64,000 bases of DNA from Bradyrhizobium erythrophlei (GTDB lineage: Bacteria > Pseudomonadota > Alphaproteobacteria > Rhizobiales > Xanthobacteraceae). Shown here in pieces: positions 43,382 through 53,207 of the stretch. The position numbers and the translations under genes were made by a program. The DNA lies in assembly GCF_900129505.1 (NCBI RefSeq), contig NZ_LT670818.1, positions 8,031,001-8,095,000 of the forward strand, read 5' to 3'. The notes under the pieces are model-generated. The model was not told the DNA's origin and did no database searches. It saw only the letters and a program-made list of their open reading frames with translations. Position 1 is the stretch's first letter; every line of letters starts with the position of its first letter.

Positions 43382-44770
43382 GTGGAACCGTGGCTGCAAC
43401 CCGCGACCGGCTACATTCACGACTGGATCGAATTTCAGGTGCGTGCGTCGCAGCAACCAGGCTGCATCGTCGCCATCGCACATCGCGGCAGGATCGTTAC
43501 CGAATACGCATTCGGCCACGCCAACCTTTCGACCGGCGAAAAGCTGACGCCGCGCCACCGGTTTCGGATCGGATCGCATTCGAAGAGTTTCACCGCGGCC
43601 GGCATCATGAAGCTCCGGGAGCAGCGCAAATTGCGGCTCGACGATTCGGTCGGCCAATATGTCAGCGGCCTCCACCGCCAGGTTGCGGAAGCCACGATCG
43701 CGCAGCTTCTCTCCCACAGCGCCGGCCTCGTTCGCGACGGCACCGCCAGCGGGCAGTTTTCCGATTACCGGCCATTCCTTGCCATCGAGGAATTGATCGC
43801 CGATCTCAAGTCGCCTCCCCTGCTCGAACCCAATACGCGCTTCAAATATTCCAACCACGGGTTCGGGTTGATCGGCCTGCTGATCGAAGCGGTCACCAAA
43901 CAGCCGTATCGCGTCTGGATCGAACGCGAGATCGTCGCCGCCGCGGGCCTGCGTGAAACTCAATCGGACATGCCGCTTGGCAGAGGCGTGCCTTTCGCGC
44001 GCGGCCATAGCCCCCGGCTCCCGGTCGGCCGCCGCCTCGTCATTCCCGGCGAGAACAGACTCAATGCCATTACGCCGGCCGGCGGCTTCGTCAGCACGGC
44101 TGCGGACGTGGCTCGCTTCTTCGCGCAACTGTCGCCTGATGGGAAGCGAAGCATGCTCTCCGCCCGCAGCCGCCGGGAGATGACCCGCGGACAATGGCGC
44201 AATCCGCAATCGAGCATCGAGGGCTTCTACGGCCTCGGAATCATGAGCGGCAATTTGGCCGGCTGGGATTGGTTCGGCCACAGCGGCGGACTGCAGGGCT
44301 ACATTTCGCGGACCGTCGTGATCCCGGCTTGCGACCTGAGTGTCAGTATCCTGACCAATGCCACCGATGGCTGGGCCGGAGTCTGGGTCGACGGCGTCTT
44401 GCGTATCCTGCGCACCTTCGCCGACCGCGGCGCGCCGAAGCGGCGCGTCCGCGACTGGAGCGGACGCTGGTGGTCCCAATGGGGCGCGTTCGATCTCGTG
44501 CCCATGGGCAATCTCGTCGTGGTCGGCAATCCGCATGCCGTCAACCCGTTTATCGATGCCACGGAAATCGCCGTCGCCGGCCGCGATATGGGCCGGGTAT
44601 CGTCCGCAACCGGCTATGCAAGCTTTGGCGAAACGGTGCGACGCCTGCGCAACAAGGCCGGCAAGGTGACAGAGATCTCGTTCGCCGGCGGTCGCGCCAA
44701 GGCCGAGAAAGCGGTCGCGGCGGACATGGAGCGCAGGTACGGGCCGCGCAAACGCCGCACCGCCCGCTGA
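43382..44770 (+). CDS. Serine beta-lactamase-like hydrolase (class C / EstB type)
   Basis: A 462-residue beta-lactamase-family protein. The S-x-x-K nucleophile is GSHSKSF, the Y-x-N motif is KYSNHG and the third motif is HSGGLQG. A C-terminal extension of about 110 residues follows the catalytic domain. There is no signal peptide, so it may be a cytosolic esterase or peptidase rather than a true beta-lactamase. GTG at 43382 with GGAG 9 nt upstream is chosen because the longer frame would overlap the preceding gene and its terminator. Confidence 0.82.
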   Translation: MEPWLQPATGYIHDWIEFQVRASQQPGCIVAIAHRGRIVTEYAFGHANLSTGEKLTPRHRFRIGSHSKSFTAAGIMKLREQRKLRLDDSVGQYVSGLHRQVAEATIAQLLSHSAGLVRDGTASGQFSDYRPFLAIEELIADLKSPPLLEPNTRFKYSNHGFGLIGLLIEAVTKQPYRVWIEREIVAAAGLRETQSDMPLGRGVPFARGHSPRLPVGRRLVIPGENRLNAITPAGGFVSTAADVARFFAQLSPDGKRSMLSARSRREMTRGQWRNPQSSIEGFYGLGIMSGNLAGWDWFGHSGGLQGYISRTVVIPACDLSVSILTNATDGWAGVWVDGVLRILRTFADRGAPKRRVRDWSGRWWSQWGAFDLVPMGNLVVVGNPHAVNPFIDATEIAVAGRDMGRVSSATGYASFGETVRRLRNKAGKVTEISFAGGRAKAEKAVAADMERRYGPRKRRTAR

Positions 44771-44780
44771 GCGCCGCCCC

Positions 44781-46340
44781 TCACTTCATCAGCGCCTCGA
44801 CCTCGGTCCGGAATGCACTCCGCGCGACGTCGCGCGAATAGAACATGTGGCCGCCCGGATAGACCACGAACTTGACGCGATCAGGCCCGGCAAAGGCCGG
44901 CAGCTGGTCGAGTTCGATCCTGGTGCCGAAATAGGGCGTCGCCAGATCGAACAGCCCGTGCCCCACCAGCAATTTCAGCTTGGGGTCGAGCGCGAGGATC
45001 TGCCGCAATTCGGAAATCGATTCCGGGGGATTGATGCCGTGGCCGAAATCCCAGGACTTTTCGACCTCGCCGTTGAGCAGATGGTAGGAGCCGTCCGGCC
45101 GCCAGTTGAGCTTGCGCGTCGTGAGGTCGACCACAGCACTGGTGAGCGGCGCCAGCAGCGCATCGCCCGAGGGATCGCTGAAATGAAAGAAGCTGGAGTC
45201 GGGAAAGGGATCGATCCCCATCACCGACGCATCGTAGCGCCCCGTCACCTTGCCGTTCTGGCGATCGAATTCCCGGCGGAATTCCATTCCGTCGAAGCGT
45301 CCGGCCAGCCGGCGGCTCAACGCCTGATCGATCCCTGTCAGTGCGGCCACCTTGTCGGCCAGCCGGCTGGTGGCGGCGGTGTCGGCTTGCCCTTTGGCGA
45401 GGTCGATCAGAAAATCGCCGCGCGCGTAATTTTCCACGTCGGCCATGTCGGCACGGCTGACCGCGCCCTTGGTCTCGCGCGCCACCGCCGCCATGGTAGG
45501 AAGGCTCGCCACATATTGCAGCATGCTGGAGCCTGAAAACTCGCGGAAGTCCAGCACCGGCGAAATCAGGATCAGGCCCTTCACGCCGACGCCCTGCTCG
45601 GTCTGCAAATTGTGAACGATCTTCGGGCCGCGGATGCCGCCATAGCTTTCGCCGGCGACGAATTTCGGCGACAGCAGGCGGCCGGACTTTTCCAGCCAGC
45701 GGCGGATCACAAGCGCGATCGAAGTGACGTCGCCGTCGATCGAGAAGAACCGCTTGCGCACGTCGTCGCCGGTCGCGACGAAGCGGCTATAGCCGGTGCC
45801 GACGGGATCGATGAAGACGAGATCGGTGAAGTCGAGCCAGGTCTCGGCGTTGGGCTGCAGATCGGGCGACGCGGAGGGAATTCCCGCATCGCCATTGATG
45901 GCAAGCCGCCACGGACCGGTGGCACCGAGCTGCAGATAGGCGGAAGCAGCGCCCGGCCCGCCGTTGAACAGGAACGTCACCGGCCGCGTGGCAGGATCCG
46001 CGCCGTCCAGCTGATAGGCGGTATAGGCGATATCGGCCTGCGGATCGCCCTTGCCGTCGAACAGGCGGATCGAGCCCGCGGTCGCGCTGAAGGAGAGCGT
46101 GCGCCCGGCGAGCGCCAGCGTCTGTTTGGTCGTGGAATCCGGCGGCAATCTGTGCTGCTCAGCCGCGGCGGGCGAAGCCGGCGTCGACGCGCGTCCGCCC
46201 TGCCCGCCCGATTTCTGCCCCGACACGGTCGCGGTGGGGTGATCCTGAGGCGGCGGCGCATCTTCCGCGCACGCCGCCGCCAGCACGGCGAAGGCAAGAA
46301 ATGCCGCGGCGAAGCCTGGCGCGGCAAACCGAATGGCCAT
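44781..46340 (-). CDS. S10-family serine carboxypeptidase
   Basis: A 519-residue exported peptidase. The N-terminal signal ends near LAAAC-AED, which may be a lipobox. Catalytic landmarks of family S10 are intact: FLFNGGPGAAS oxyanion region, Ser in VAGESYGG, Asp in GHGLFDLATP and His in VYPGGHMFYS. Related bacterial proteins are periplasmic carboxypeptidases of unknown substrate. It converges on the beta-lactamase-like gene with a 10-nt gap. Confidence 0.92.
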   Translation of the reverse strand: MAIRFAAPGFAAAFLAFAVLAAACAEDAPPPQDHPTATVSGQKSGGQGGRASTPASPAAAEQHRLPPDSTTKQTLALAGRTLSFSATAGSIRLFDGKGDPQADIAYTAYQLDGADPATRPVTFLFNGGPGAASAYLQLGATGPWRLAINGDAGIPSASPDLQPNAETWLDFTDLVFIDPVGTGYSRFVATGDDVRKRFFSIDGDVTSIALVIRRWLEKSGRLLSPKFVAGESYGGIRGPKIVHNLQTEQGVGVKGLILISPVLDFREFSGSSMLQYVASLPTMAAVARETKGAVSRADMADVENYARGDFLIDLAKGQADTAATSRLADKVAALTGIDQALSRRLAGRFDGMEFRREFDRQNGKVTGRYDASVMGIDPFPDSSFFHFSDPSGDALLAPLTSAVVDLTTRKLNWRPDGSYHLLNGEVEKSWDFGHGINPPESISELRQILALDPKLKLLVGHGLFDLATPYFGTRIELDQLPAFAGPDRVKFVVYPGGHMFYSRDVARSAFRTEVEALMK

Positions 46341-46569
46341 GTATGTTCCCTCTACCTGCTGCCCGCGTCGTCCGATACCGCCCCCATCACCGCATGAGAT
46401 CTTCCCGGATTGCTGAGGGTTCTAGCGCAAAACTGCGACAGACTAGCGTTATCATGGTGATCGAGAACGATCACAATGTCGGGGGCCCCGATGATGGCTT
46501 GGCTGGCAACACGCACAAAACACCGTCGCCCGAATTGACGCTCTGATCCGTCCACGGCTCCGCTGTCTT

Positions 46570-48720
46570 CTACTTCCCTTCCAACGTGCTGACCGGATCC
46601 CAATCCGCACCGGGGGGATTGCTTCGAAACGCCTTCGCCCGGCCGAGAAACAGCGCGGACGGCTTGTCGATCCCGGCGACACGCTCGAAACAGGCTGCGG
46701 CGGCGTCAAATCCGCGAGCCCGCCAGTGCGCCAGCCCCTCGGCATAGGCCGCAGCGGACGTTACTTGCTTTGGTGTCTCCTGCCCCGTTTCGGCGAGAAG
46801 TTCGTAGATCTTGACCGGACCAGAGCGTCCGCGGACCCGGACGGCGTCAAGTTCGCGCCACGCGAATTTCGATCCGGTCAGCGCGACCGTCATTTCGGAA
46901 GCGACGATCGTGGTGCCATAGTATTTGTTGGCACCCTCGAGCCGCGAGGCGACGTTGACCGCGTCGCCCATCACCGAATAATTAAAGCGGCGCCGCGAGC
47001 CGATGTTTCCGACCAGCGCTTCACCGGAATTGAGCCCCATCCGGTGCGCTACTTCGTGGCCCCTAAAGGCCGCGGAACCCCGATTGAGTTCCGCCAGACG
47101 CGCACGGCAACCGAGTGCGGCATGCGCCGCACTGCTCGCATGGTCGCGATCGTCCGCCGGCGCACCGAACACCGCAACTATCGAGTCGCCGATGTACTTG
47201 TCGACGTAGCCGCCTTTGCTTTCGATGATTTCGGTCATGGCAGACAGATATTCGTTCATGAACGCCACGAGGTCCGCCGGCGTCATCTTTTCCGAGATGG
47301 CGGAAAAGCCCTCCAGATCCGAAAAGAACACGGTAACCTCGCGCGTTTCGCCGCCCAACACCGGCTGCTTGTTGGACGCCAGCATCTTTTCAATCACCTG
47401 CGGCGCAAGATAAAGGGCGAAGCTCTTCCGGAGCAATCGTTCCCCCTTGTCCGTGACGCCGAGGCGATATGCGACGATCGCAATCATCGATGAAAGCCCG
47501 GCGAGAAACGGCTCGCTGAGCGGCAACGCCAATGCCTTCGTGAATGCAAATGTCGCCACGCTTGTCCAGATCGCAAACAGGCCGAGAAAGACAAGCGCGG
47601 CAGCACCCGGCGCCAACATGCGTGCCGCGAGCGCGGCCAACACCGCAAAAGCGATCGCGATCAGGGTCGACGCCAGACGGCCGGGCTCGAAAAGCGCGTC
47701 GCGCGCCATCAGGTTTTGGACGGCCGTCGCATGAATATAGACGCCGGCGATCGAACTCCGTTTGAACTGCCCGGGAGACGGCTGCACCGGCGGCAGCGCG
47801 CACCTTGGCGCCCGCGGCCCATCGAGCCCGGTCGCAAAGCGCTTGGAGGTGATTTTCTGGTCCTCCGAACCCAGCAGCGTGCCGAAGATGACAATCCTGT
47901 CAGCGAATTCACGGCGGAAAAACTCCGTATCGTCGCGCTCGACACATGCACGCAGATCGGCAAACGAAAACGTCCGAACATCATTGGCGCCACCCTCGAA
48001 ATTCAATGTCAGTGTATTCGGCACCGCGCTCGGAATGAGGTGGCCGGCAAGCGTCACGCTCTCATTTTCGGCGAGCACCGGTTCGGTGTTGAGCGCGCGC
48101 GCCGCAAGCTCCAGCGCCATCGAGGGTATTTTCTCCCCGTCAGTCCGGAACGTCAGCGGTACTCTGCGCACCACGCCATCGGGGTCGGAAACGACATTGA
48201 GCGCCCGGATGTTCTTCTGCTGACCGACGGCGATCCGTTGTCCGGGCGAAGGCCGGTCGCCGCTCAGGGTCTCACCCAGCACCACCTTGCCAGCGGAAGC
48301 GCCCCTCGCAAGAGATCGCAGGAAGGGCCGGTCGAAGCCGCGCATTCGCGCGCCCAGCAAATCGTCGCCAAAAGGAAGCTCGGACTGCTCGATCGACGTC
48401 GGAAACACGATATCGAAGCCCACCACTTTGGCTCCGCCGTCGATGACCGCGCTCAGGACCCGGCCGAGTTCCGTGGTCCAGGTCAGGGTCGGCGATCCCT
48501 TGAAGGGCGGTGTTTGATAGGTCTCCTCGTCGATCGCGATGACCGTGACCGGCGTAGTGGCGGGATCGCGGCGCGTGCCGAACGCCTCCCACCGCAAGGC
48601 CGTCAGCGCGTCGATCGACCAGCCATGAATCAGGTTGAACGGCGGAAGGGTGGAAACCACGCCACACGCCACGGCGACCAGAATGACAGCGACTGCATCG
48701 CGCTTGGTGAGGCCGCGCAT
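46570..48720 (-). CDS. CHASE2-domain adenylate/guanylate cyclase
   Basis: A 716-residue membrane cyclase. A span near the N-terminus (AVAVILVAVACGVVSTL) leads to a periplasmic CHASE2 sensor (VTVIAIDEETYQ, VVGFDIVFP, VYIHATAVQNLM), then three spans and a class III cyclase domain (EVTVFFSDLEGFSAISEKM, YVDKYIGDSIVAVFGAP, GLNSGEALVGNIGS, NYSVMGDAVNVASRLEGANK). Both metal-binding Asp are present. A short C-terminal helical region follows. The start at 48720 sits 28 nt after the stop of the FecR-like gene, a frequent partner of such cyclases. Confidence 0.92.
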   Translation of the reverse strand: MRGLTKRDAVAVILVAVACGVVSTLPPFNLIHGWSIDALTALRWEAFGTRRDPATTPVTVIAIDEETYQTPPFKGSPTLTWTTELGRVLSAVIDGGAKVVGFDIVFPTSIEQSELPFGDDLLGARMRGFDRPFLRSLARGASAGKVVLGETLSGDRPSPGQRIAVGQQKNIRALNVVSDPDGVVRRVPLTFRTDGEKIPSMALELAARALNTEPVLAENESVTLAGHLIPSAVPNTLTLNFEGGANDVRTFSFADLRACVERDDTEFFRREFADRIVIFGTLLGSEDQKITSKRFATGLDGPRAPRCALPPVQPSPGQFKRSSIAGVYIHATAVQNLMARDALFEPGRLASTLIAIAFAVLAALAARMLAPGAAALVFLGLFAIWTSVATFAFTKALALPLSEPFLAGLSSMIAIVAYRLGVTDKGERLLRKSFALYLAPQVIEKMLASNKQPVLGGETREVTVFFSDLEGFSAISEKMTPADLVAFMNEYLSAMTEIIESKGGYVDKYIGDSIVAVFGAPADDRDHASSAAHAALGCRARLAELNRGSAAFRGHEVAHRMGLNSGEALVGNIGSRRRFNYSVMGDAVNVASRLEGANKYYGTTIVASEMTVALTGSKFAWRELDAVRVRGRSGPVKIYELLAETGQETPKQVTSAAAYAEGLAHWRARGFDAAAACFERVAGIDKPSALFLGRAKAFRSNPPGADWDPVSTLEGK

Positions 48721-48748
48721 GGCGCTATCCCGGCTCCGATTCGCCCCC

Positions 48749-49411
48749 TTATTCCACGCGCACCAGCCGCCCAATGATCGGGGTCGAGCCCGGTTCGGCG
48801 CCTTGATCGACCGAGAAAACGGTCCTTCGCGCGCCGACACTTGCGGCGTAAATCCCGCCCGGTTGCAGCGTCGTGCCGGCCTTGGCAAAGTCGTAGAACC
48901 TGGCCCGCGCAACGGAAGCCGCGGCGAGATCCACATCGTGGCGCTCGCCCTTCAGATCGAGCCTTTCAACGACCAGCTTGCCGCGGCCGCTGGTCTCGAA
49001 AATCGGCGAAAGGCCGTAGATCGTAAACTGCGGCGACATCGCCCCCTTTGAGGCCAGGCTGCGGACCACGGTCGCAGCACTTTCGCCGACTTCCCGATCG
49101 AGTAGCGAATGGCTGGAGTCGCACTTTACCTTGCCGGCCTTGACCTCGCTCAGATGGACCATGCTTTCCTCGGCGCCCACGATGACCGTGCCCACACCCG
49201 TGATCACTTCGCGCCAGCAGGATTTCATGTAGCTGAGCACGATCGAGCCGGGCTGCCCGAGCTTTATGACTTTTCCGGGAGCGACGTAGTCCATGAACTC
49301 GGCGCCGCTCACTTTTCCCTGCACGTCCTCGACGACAGCGACCGGCGCCTGCGCTGCAGCCAGTCCCGTAAAACCAACCATCGCGACAAGCGCGGCAAAC
49401 ATGGTCTTCAT
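48749..49411 (-). CDS. Exported FecR-like protein upstream of the cyclase
   Basis: A 220-residue exported protein: signal peptide MKTMFAALVAMVGFTGLAAA then a FecR/caspase-adjacent type beta domain (APVAVVEDVQGKVSG, LGQPGSIVLSYMKSCWREVITGVGTVIVG). It precedes the CHASE2 cyclase by 28 nt on the same strand, a pairing seen in other Bradyrhizobium-like genomes, and likely feeds signals to its periplasmic sensor. Start 49411 is chosen for the signal peptide. Confidence 0.75.
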   Translation of the reverse strand: MKTMFAALVAMVGFTGLAAAQAPVAVVEDVQGKVSGAEFMDYVAPGKVIKLGQPGSIVLSYMKSCWREVITGVGTVIVGAEESMVHLSEVKAGKVKCDSSHSLLDREVGESAATVVRSLASKGAMSPQFTIYGLSPIFETSGRGKLVVERLDLKGERHDVDLAAASVARARFYDFAKAGTTLQPGGIYAASVGARRTVFSVDQGAEPGSTPIIGRLVRVE

Positions 49412-49655
49412 CCGGAAACCTCGCAGTTTCGAAAGTGACGATCTGGCAAGACTGCTATAACAAGTGCCGGTCGTTGCCAAATACTGATCGCCGCCGGGCG
49501 GACAAGATTAAGGTTTATCCGAAAAGCGTGTCGGGCGATCGCGTGAGCCGCCCCAAACTATGGTCTATCATCTCGACAAGGACAGCCAAGGTCGTATAGA
49601 CGACCTTCCGCGCAACCCCGCTTCCCCCTTCGCGCAAAGAAGAGCCCGCGATCCC

Positions 49656-50435
49656 ATGGACAGCCCCAAGCGATATCACCGGATCGCCTTCGTCGCGAGC
49701 GCCAGTATTGAAGCGCAAACGGCGCTGAAGCAACTCGCCGCGCTTTATGGCAATTGCGATCCCGCCGACGCCGACGTGGTGGTGGCGCTCGGCGGTGATG
49801 GCCTGATGCTGCAGACGCTGCATCAGCAGATGCGCACGGGCAAGCCGATCTACGGCATGCATCGCGGCACCGTCGGCTTTCTGATGAACGAGTTCTCGAC
49901 CCACGACTTGCACGCCCGGCTCGCGGCTGCGAGGGAATCCGTGATTCATCCGCTTCTGATGCGCGCCACCGACGTGCACGGCGTGGTGCACGTTCACCAC
50001 GCCATCAACGAAGTCGCGCTGTTCCGCCAGACCCATCAGGCGGCGCGCTTGCGGATCCTGATCGACGACCGCGAGCGCATGGCCGAACTGGCCGCCGACG
50101 GCGTGCTGGTGGCAACCCCGGCGGGATCGACAGCCTACAATCTTTCGGTGCAGGGGCCGATCATCCCGATCAATGCCCCGCTGTTGGCGCTGACCCCGAT
50201 CAGCCCGTTCCGCCCTCGCCGCTGGCGCGGGGCGTTGCTGCCGAACACCGCCTTCGTCGTCATCGAGGTGCTCGAGAGCGACAAGCGTCCGGTGGCGGCG
50301 GTGGCCGACCACGACGAGGCGCGCGACGTCTGTCGCGTCGAGGTGCTGTCCGACAAGACCATCGCGATGCGGATGCTGTTCGACCCCGGCCACAGCCTGG
50401 AAGAGCGTATCCTGAGCGAACAATTCGGGGTCTGA
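49656..50435 (+). CDS. nadK: NAD kinase
   Basis: A 259-residue NAD kinase, the ATP-dependent source of NADP. Diagnostic motifs: [16 protein letters not shown] (GGDG), the NE/D-type AINEVALFR, and [13 protein letters not shown] at 49656 ([15 protein letters not shown]) matches where family members begin. Confidence 0.93.
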   Translation: MDSPKRYHRIAFVASASIEAQTALKQLAALYGNCDPADADVVVALGGDGLMLQTLHQQMRTGKPIYGMHRGTVGFLMNEFSTHDLHARLAAARESVIHPLLMRATDVHGVVHVHHAINEVALFRQTHQAARLRILIDDRERMAELAADGVLVATPAGSTAYNLSVQGPIIPINAPLLALTPISPFRPRRWRGALLPNTAFVVIEVLESDKRPVAAVADHDEARDVCRVEVLSDKTIAMRMLFDPGHSLEERILSEQFGV

Positions 50436-50546
50436 CCCCCGATTTCGACCCTGCCCCGGAGAGCGCCGCAACCTTTCGTTAACGGGGGCGCGATATGGTT
50501 AACGCCGGGTATACCGTTATCCGCGGTGCGCCCTCGGGGCCCGGCG

Positions 50547-51092
50547 ATGTTTCGTATCGATTTCAACAAGCTGCGATTTCTCGTGTGCGACGACAATCCG
50601 CATATGCGCCGTATTTTGCGGACGCTGCTGCATTCGTTCGGCGCGCGCGAAGTCTATGAAGCCGAAGACGGCGCAACCGCGCTGGAAATGTACAGCCACT
50701 ACGTTCCCGATATCGTCATCACCGACTGGTCGATGCCGATTTTCGACGGCCTCGAGCTCGCGCAGATGATCCGGCAGCCGGAATCGAAGGGCAACCCGTT
50801 CGCTCCCATCATCATGCTGACCGGCCATTCCGAGAAGCGGCGCGTCACGGTGGCGCGCGACGCCGGCGTGACCGAATTCCTCGCCAAGCCGATCTCGGCC
50901 AAGGGGCTTTATCAGCGCATCCTGAACGTCGTCGCCAACCCGCGCCCGTTCATCAAGACCAAGACCTATTTCGGGCCGGACCGAAGGCGCAATACCAGCA
51001 CCGCCTATATCGGTCCCGAACGGCGCGTCGGCGGCGAGGTGGAAGTGCTGCAGCAGCCGTCGCTGCTCGACAAGGCCCGCTCCAGCGTCTAG
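50547..51092 (+). CDS. Stand-alone receiver-domain response regulator
   Basis: A 181-residue protein with one CheY-like receiver (acidic pair FLVCDDN, phospho-Asp in DIVITDWSMP, Lys in EFLAKPIS) and a C-terminal tail with two GPDRRR/GPERRV motifs instead of an output domain. Such regulators act by protein contact. It is followed 24 nt later by an HPt-domain gene, so the two may form a phosphotransfer pair. Two GTTAAC-type half-sites lie just upstream of the start. Confidence 0.88.
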   Translation: MFRIDFNKLRFLVCDDNPHMRRILRTLLHSFGAREVYEAEDGATALEMYSHYVPDIVITDWSMPIFDGLELAQMIRQPESKGNPFAPIIMLTGHSEKRRVTVARDAGVTEFLAKPISAKGLYQRILNVVANPRPFIKTKTYFGPDRRRNTSTAYIGPERRVGGEVEVLQQPSLLDKARSSV

Positions 51093-51116
51093 CGCCGGCG
51101 AGGCGAGGAAACCATC

Positions 51117-51692
51117 ATGGCGAGAGACAAGCGCGACATCGAGATCAAGGCCTTCGCCGATCATCACGTCATCACGCAGCCCAATCCCCTGCGCAAGGTG
51201 CTGCGGCGCGTCGACGACACCGATTCCGACGATCCCATTGCGCGCGCGGAAAAGGCGCTCGCCGGCCTGTCGGGCGAGTTCAAGAACTGGATGACGGTCG
51301 AGGCCGACCGACTGTCGGCCGCGCACGCCGCCATTCTCAAGAACGGTTATACCGACAACAATTGCCAAGAGCTGTTTCGCGCCGCCCACGACATCAAGGG
51401 CGACGCCGCCACCTTCGGATACCCTTCAGCCGGCGCCGCCGCCGACAGCCTCTGCCGGATCATCGAGCACGCGCCGGAGCTCGCCGAGGTGCCATCCGAT
51501 CTGATCGCGCATCACATCAACGCCATCCAGGCGATCGTGCGCGAGCGCACCAAGCTCGACACCGTAGCCATGGCGACCATGTTGAGCCGGCACCTTCGCG
51601 GCGTCGCCGACGAATTTCTCATGCACGCCAATCGCGACCGCCCCGAACATCTCGAAGCGGTCCTCGCACCGAGCCTCGCGCCGGCGGATTGA
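51117..51692 (+). CDS. HPt-domain phosphotransfer protein
   Basis: A 191-residue cytosolic protein with a helical HPt domain; the phosphorylated His is in FRAAHDIKGDAATFGYP. It follows the receiver protein by 24 nt and ends 9 nt before a dispersed repeat. Probably shuttles phosphate to or from the neighbouring receiver in a relay with a distant hybrid kinase. Confidence 0.88.
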   Translation: MARDKRDIEIKAFADHHVITQPNPLRKVLRRVDDTDSDDPIARAEKALAGLSGEFKNWMTVEADRLSAAHAAILKNGYTDNNCQELFRAAHDIKGDAATFGYPSAGAAADSLCRIIEHAPELAEVPSDLIAHHINAIQAIVRERTKLDTVAMATMLSRHLRGVADEFLMHANRDRPEHLEAVLAPSLAPAD

Positions 51693-51700
51693 AGCTGCCA

Positions 51701-51836
51701 TGTAGGGTGGGCAAAGGCGCGATTGCGCCGTTCCCACCATCTGAGAATTCCGAACTCTTTGGCGAAAAATGGTGGGCACGCGGAGTTTATCATCGGGCGC
51801 GCATTCGCACGACCCGTTGGCTTTGCGCACCCTACA
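51701..51836. repeat. Dispersed repeat carrying the same 40-bp module as at 24220
   Basis: Ends TGTAGGGTGGGCAAAG (51701-51716) and CTTTGCGCACCCTACA (51821-51836) are inverted with one mismatch. Inside, GGAGTTTATCATCGGGC to GACCCGTTGG (51782-51820) is the module also found at 24220-24259 in an unrelated repeat family. The element lies in the gap between the HPt gene and the DUF2336 gene. Confidence 0.85.
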
Positions 51837-51871
51837 GATTCTGCATTCGCCGAGACACCGAGCCCGTTGAT

Positions 51872-53047
51872 TTAAGCCGCGATCAGCTGGTCCGGCATCA
51901 GCGCGACGGCCTCCTCGGCCATCAGCTCGTCGCAGAACAAGCGGGCTTCTTCCCGCGCCGACTCGGTCGCAAAGCGTCGCAGCAGGATCAGGAGCGGCTC
52001 GGCGGCCAACGGATCGGTCTCGCAATGCGTCAGCACGCGCTCGACCATCCGGCGCCGCAATCTGGCGGCACCGCCGAGCGTGTCGACGAACCCGGTCTCA
52101 TGGCAGACTTCGAGCGCGACGCGGAATGCGGCGAAGGTCGATTCCGGCAATCCGGCGCGCATCAGCAGCGCCTGCAGGCTGGCGCCGCCGCGTTCGTGCA
52201 ACAGCGCGGAGACGCGCGCCTGCGGCAGGCCGGACAATTCCGACAGCGCATGGTCGAACAGCTCGAGATTGCCCGACAGCAATGCGCGCAGGATCAGGCC
52301 GGCGGTGAGCTGGCCGGTGGCGCGCAGATGCCGCACCAGGCCTCGCATGTCGTCACCGCGCGAGCGCGCAGCGATATTGACGGTCGAGCGCTCGCGCGCC
52401 TCGCTCGCGATCCGGCCGGCGCGATCGGGGCTCAGCCAGTTACGGGCGACCACGAATTGGGCCAGCGTGTCCGAGAGTTTTGCCACCAGCGCGAGCCGCG
52501 TGGCGGCGGGAAGATCCTCGAGCACCAGCATCGATTCCCGGATCGCGGCGAGATGGCCGTGGCGCTCGACGATGCGATCCCATGAAAATGACGCGAGTTC
52601 CGCATAGGCGTTCTCGATCAGCTCGAGCGCCGCCGCGGCGGAGCCGACTTCGGCGATCGCGGCGCAGACGGAAGGCGGCAAATTGATGCGGCGGGCGATG
52701 GCGCATTGCATCTCGTCATTGCCGGTAGCGACGATGTCGACGAGATCGGCGTCGATCAGCAGCGGGGAATGTTCGAGGACCGGCAACGCCACCGACGGCT
52801 GGTCGAGCGACAGCGCCTGCACGATGGCCGCGGGGGCTTCCGTGCTGCGGGCGAACACCTCCGCCATAGCCTGGCGCACCAGCGGCGAAGCGTCGTCCAG
52901 CAGCATCAAGAGCGCGCCCTCGGCGGCGGCGCGATCCTCCTCGGTGAGATCGGAAATCAACCAGGCCCGCGCCAACGACCGCGTTGCCTCTGCCCGCTCG
53001 CCTGCCGGAGCGGTACGTATCCAACTGATGAACTGCCGAACGATCAT
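51872..53047 (-). CDS. DUF2336 protein
   Basis: A 391-residue Ala/Leu-rich, all-helical protein of the DUF2336 family (LLMLLDDASPLVRQAMAEVFARS, LLIDADLVDIV and CAIARRINLPPSVCAAIAEVG blocks). The family has HEAT-like repeats and is often found near motility or cell-cycle genes in alphaproteobacteria. A CtrA-like site lies 75-90 nt upstream of the start. Confidence 0.85.
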   Translation of the reverse strand: MIVRQFISWIRTAPAGERAEATRSLARAWLISDLTEEDRAAAEGALLMLLDDASPLVRQAMAEVFARSTEAPAAIVQALSLDQPSVALPVLEHSPLLIDADLVDIVATGNDEMQCAIARRINLPPSVCAAIAEVGSAAAALELIENAYAELASFSWDRIVERHGHLAAIRESMLVLEDLPAATRLALVAKLSDTLAQFVVARNWLSPDRAGRIASEARERSTVNIAARSRGDDMRGLVRHLRATGQLTAGLILRALLSGNLELFDHALSELSGLPQARVSALLHERGGASLQALLMRAGLPESTFAAFRVALEVCHETGFVDTLGGAARLRRRMVERVLTHCETDPLAAEPLLILLRRFATESAREEARLFCDELMAEEAVALMPDQLIAA

Positions 53048-53121
53048 GTTCCTGCCGGCTTACGCAACCTGAAACGACACCGTGACGCGGTGCCACTAGA
53101 ATAGAAAATAAACCACGACGC

Positions 53122-53136
53122 TTAACAAAGCGTTCA
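53122..53136. promoter_or_regulatory. Candidate CtrA site upstream of the DUF2336 gene
   Basis: TTAACAAAGCGTTCA fits the CtrA box TTAA-N7-TTAA with one mismatch. It is 75-90 nt upstream of the DUF2336 start; no start site is mapped, so the call is tentative. Confidence 0.4.
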
Positions 53137-53207
53137 CCATAAATGGCTGGTTCTATTGACGTTTTGTTAAGGCTGCGAGACCGGACCAGCCTGCGCGAGC
53201 CGCAAGG

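Noticed and set aside
49560..49655. N-terminal extension of NAD kinase starting at 49560
   Set aside because: The 32 extra residues are not similar to the family, and ATG at 49656 fits homologues.
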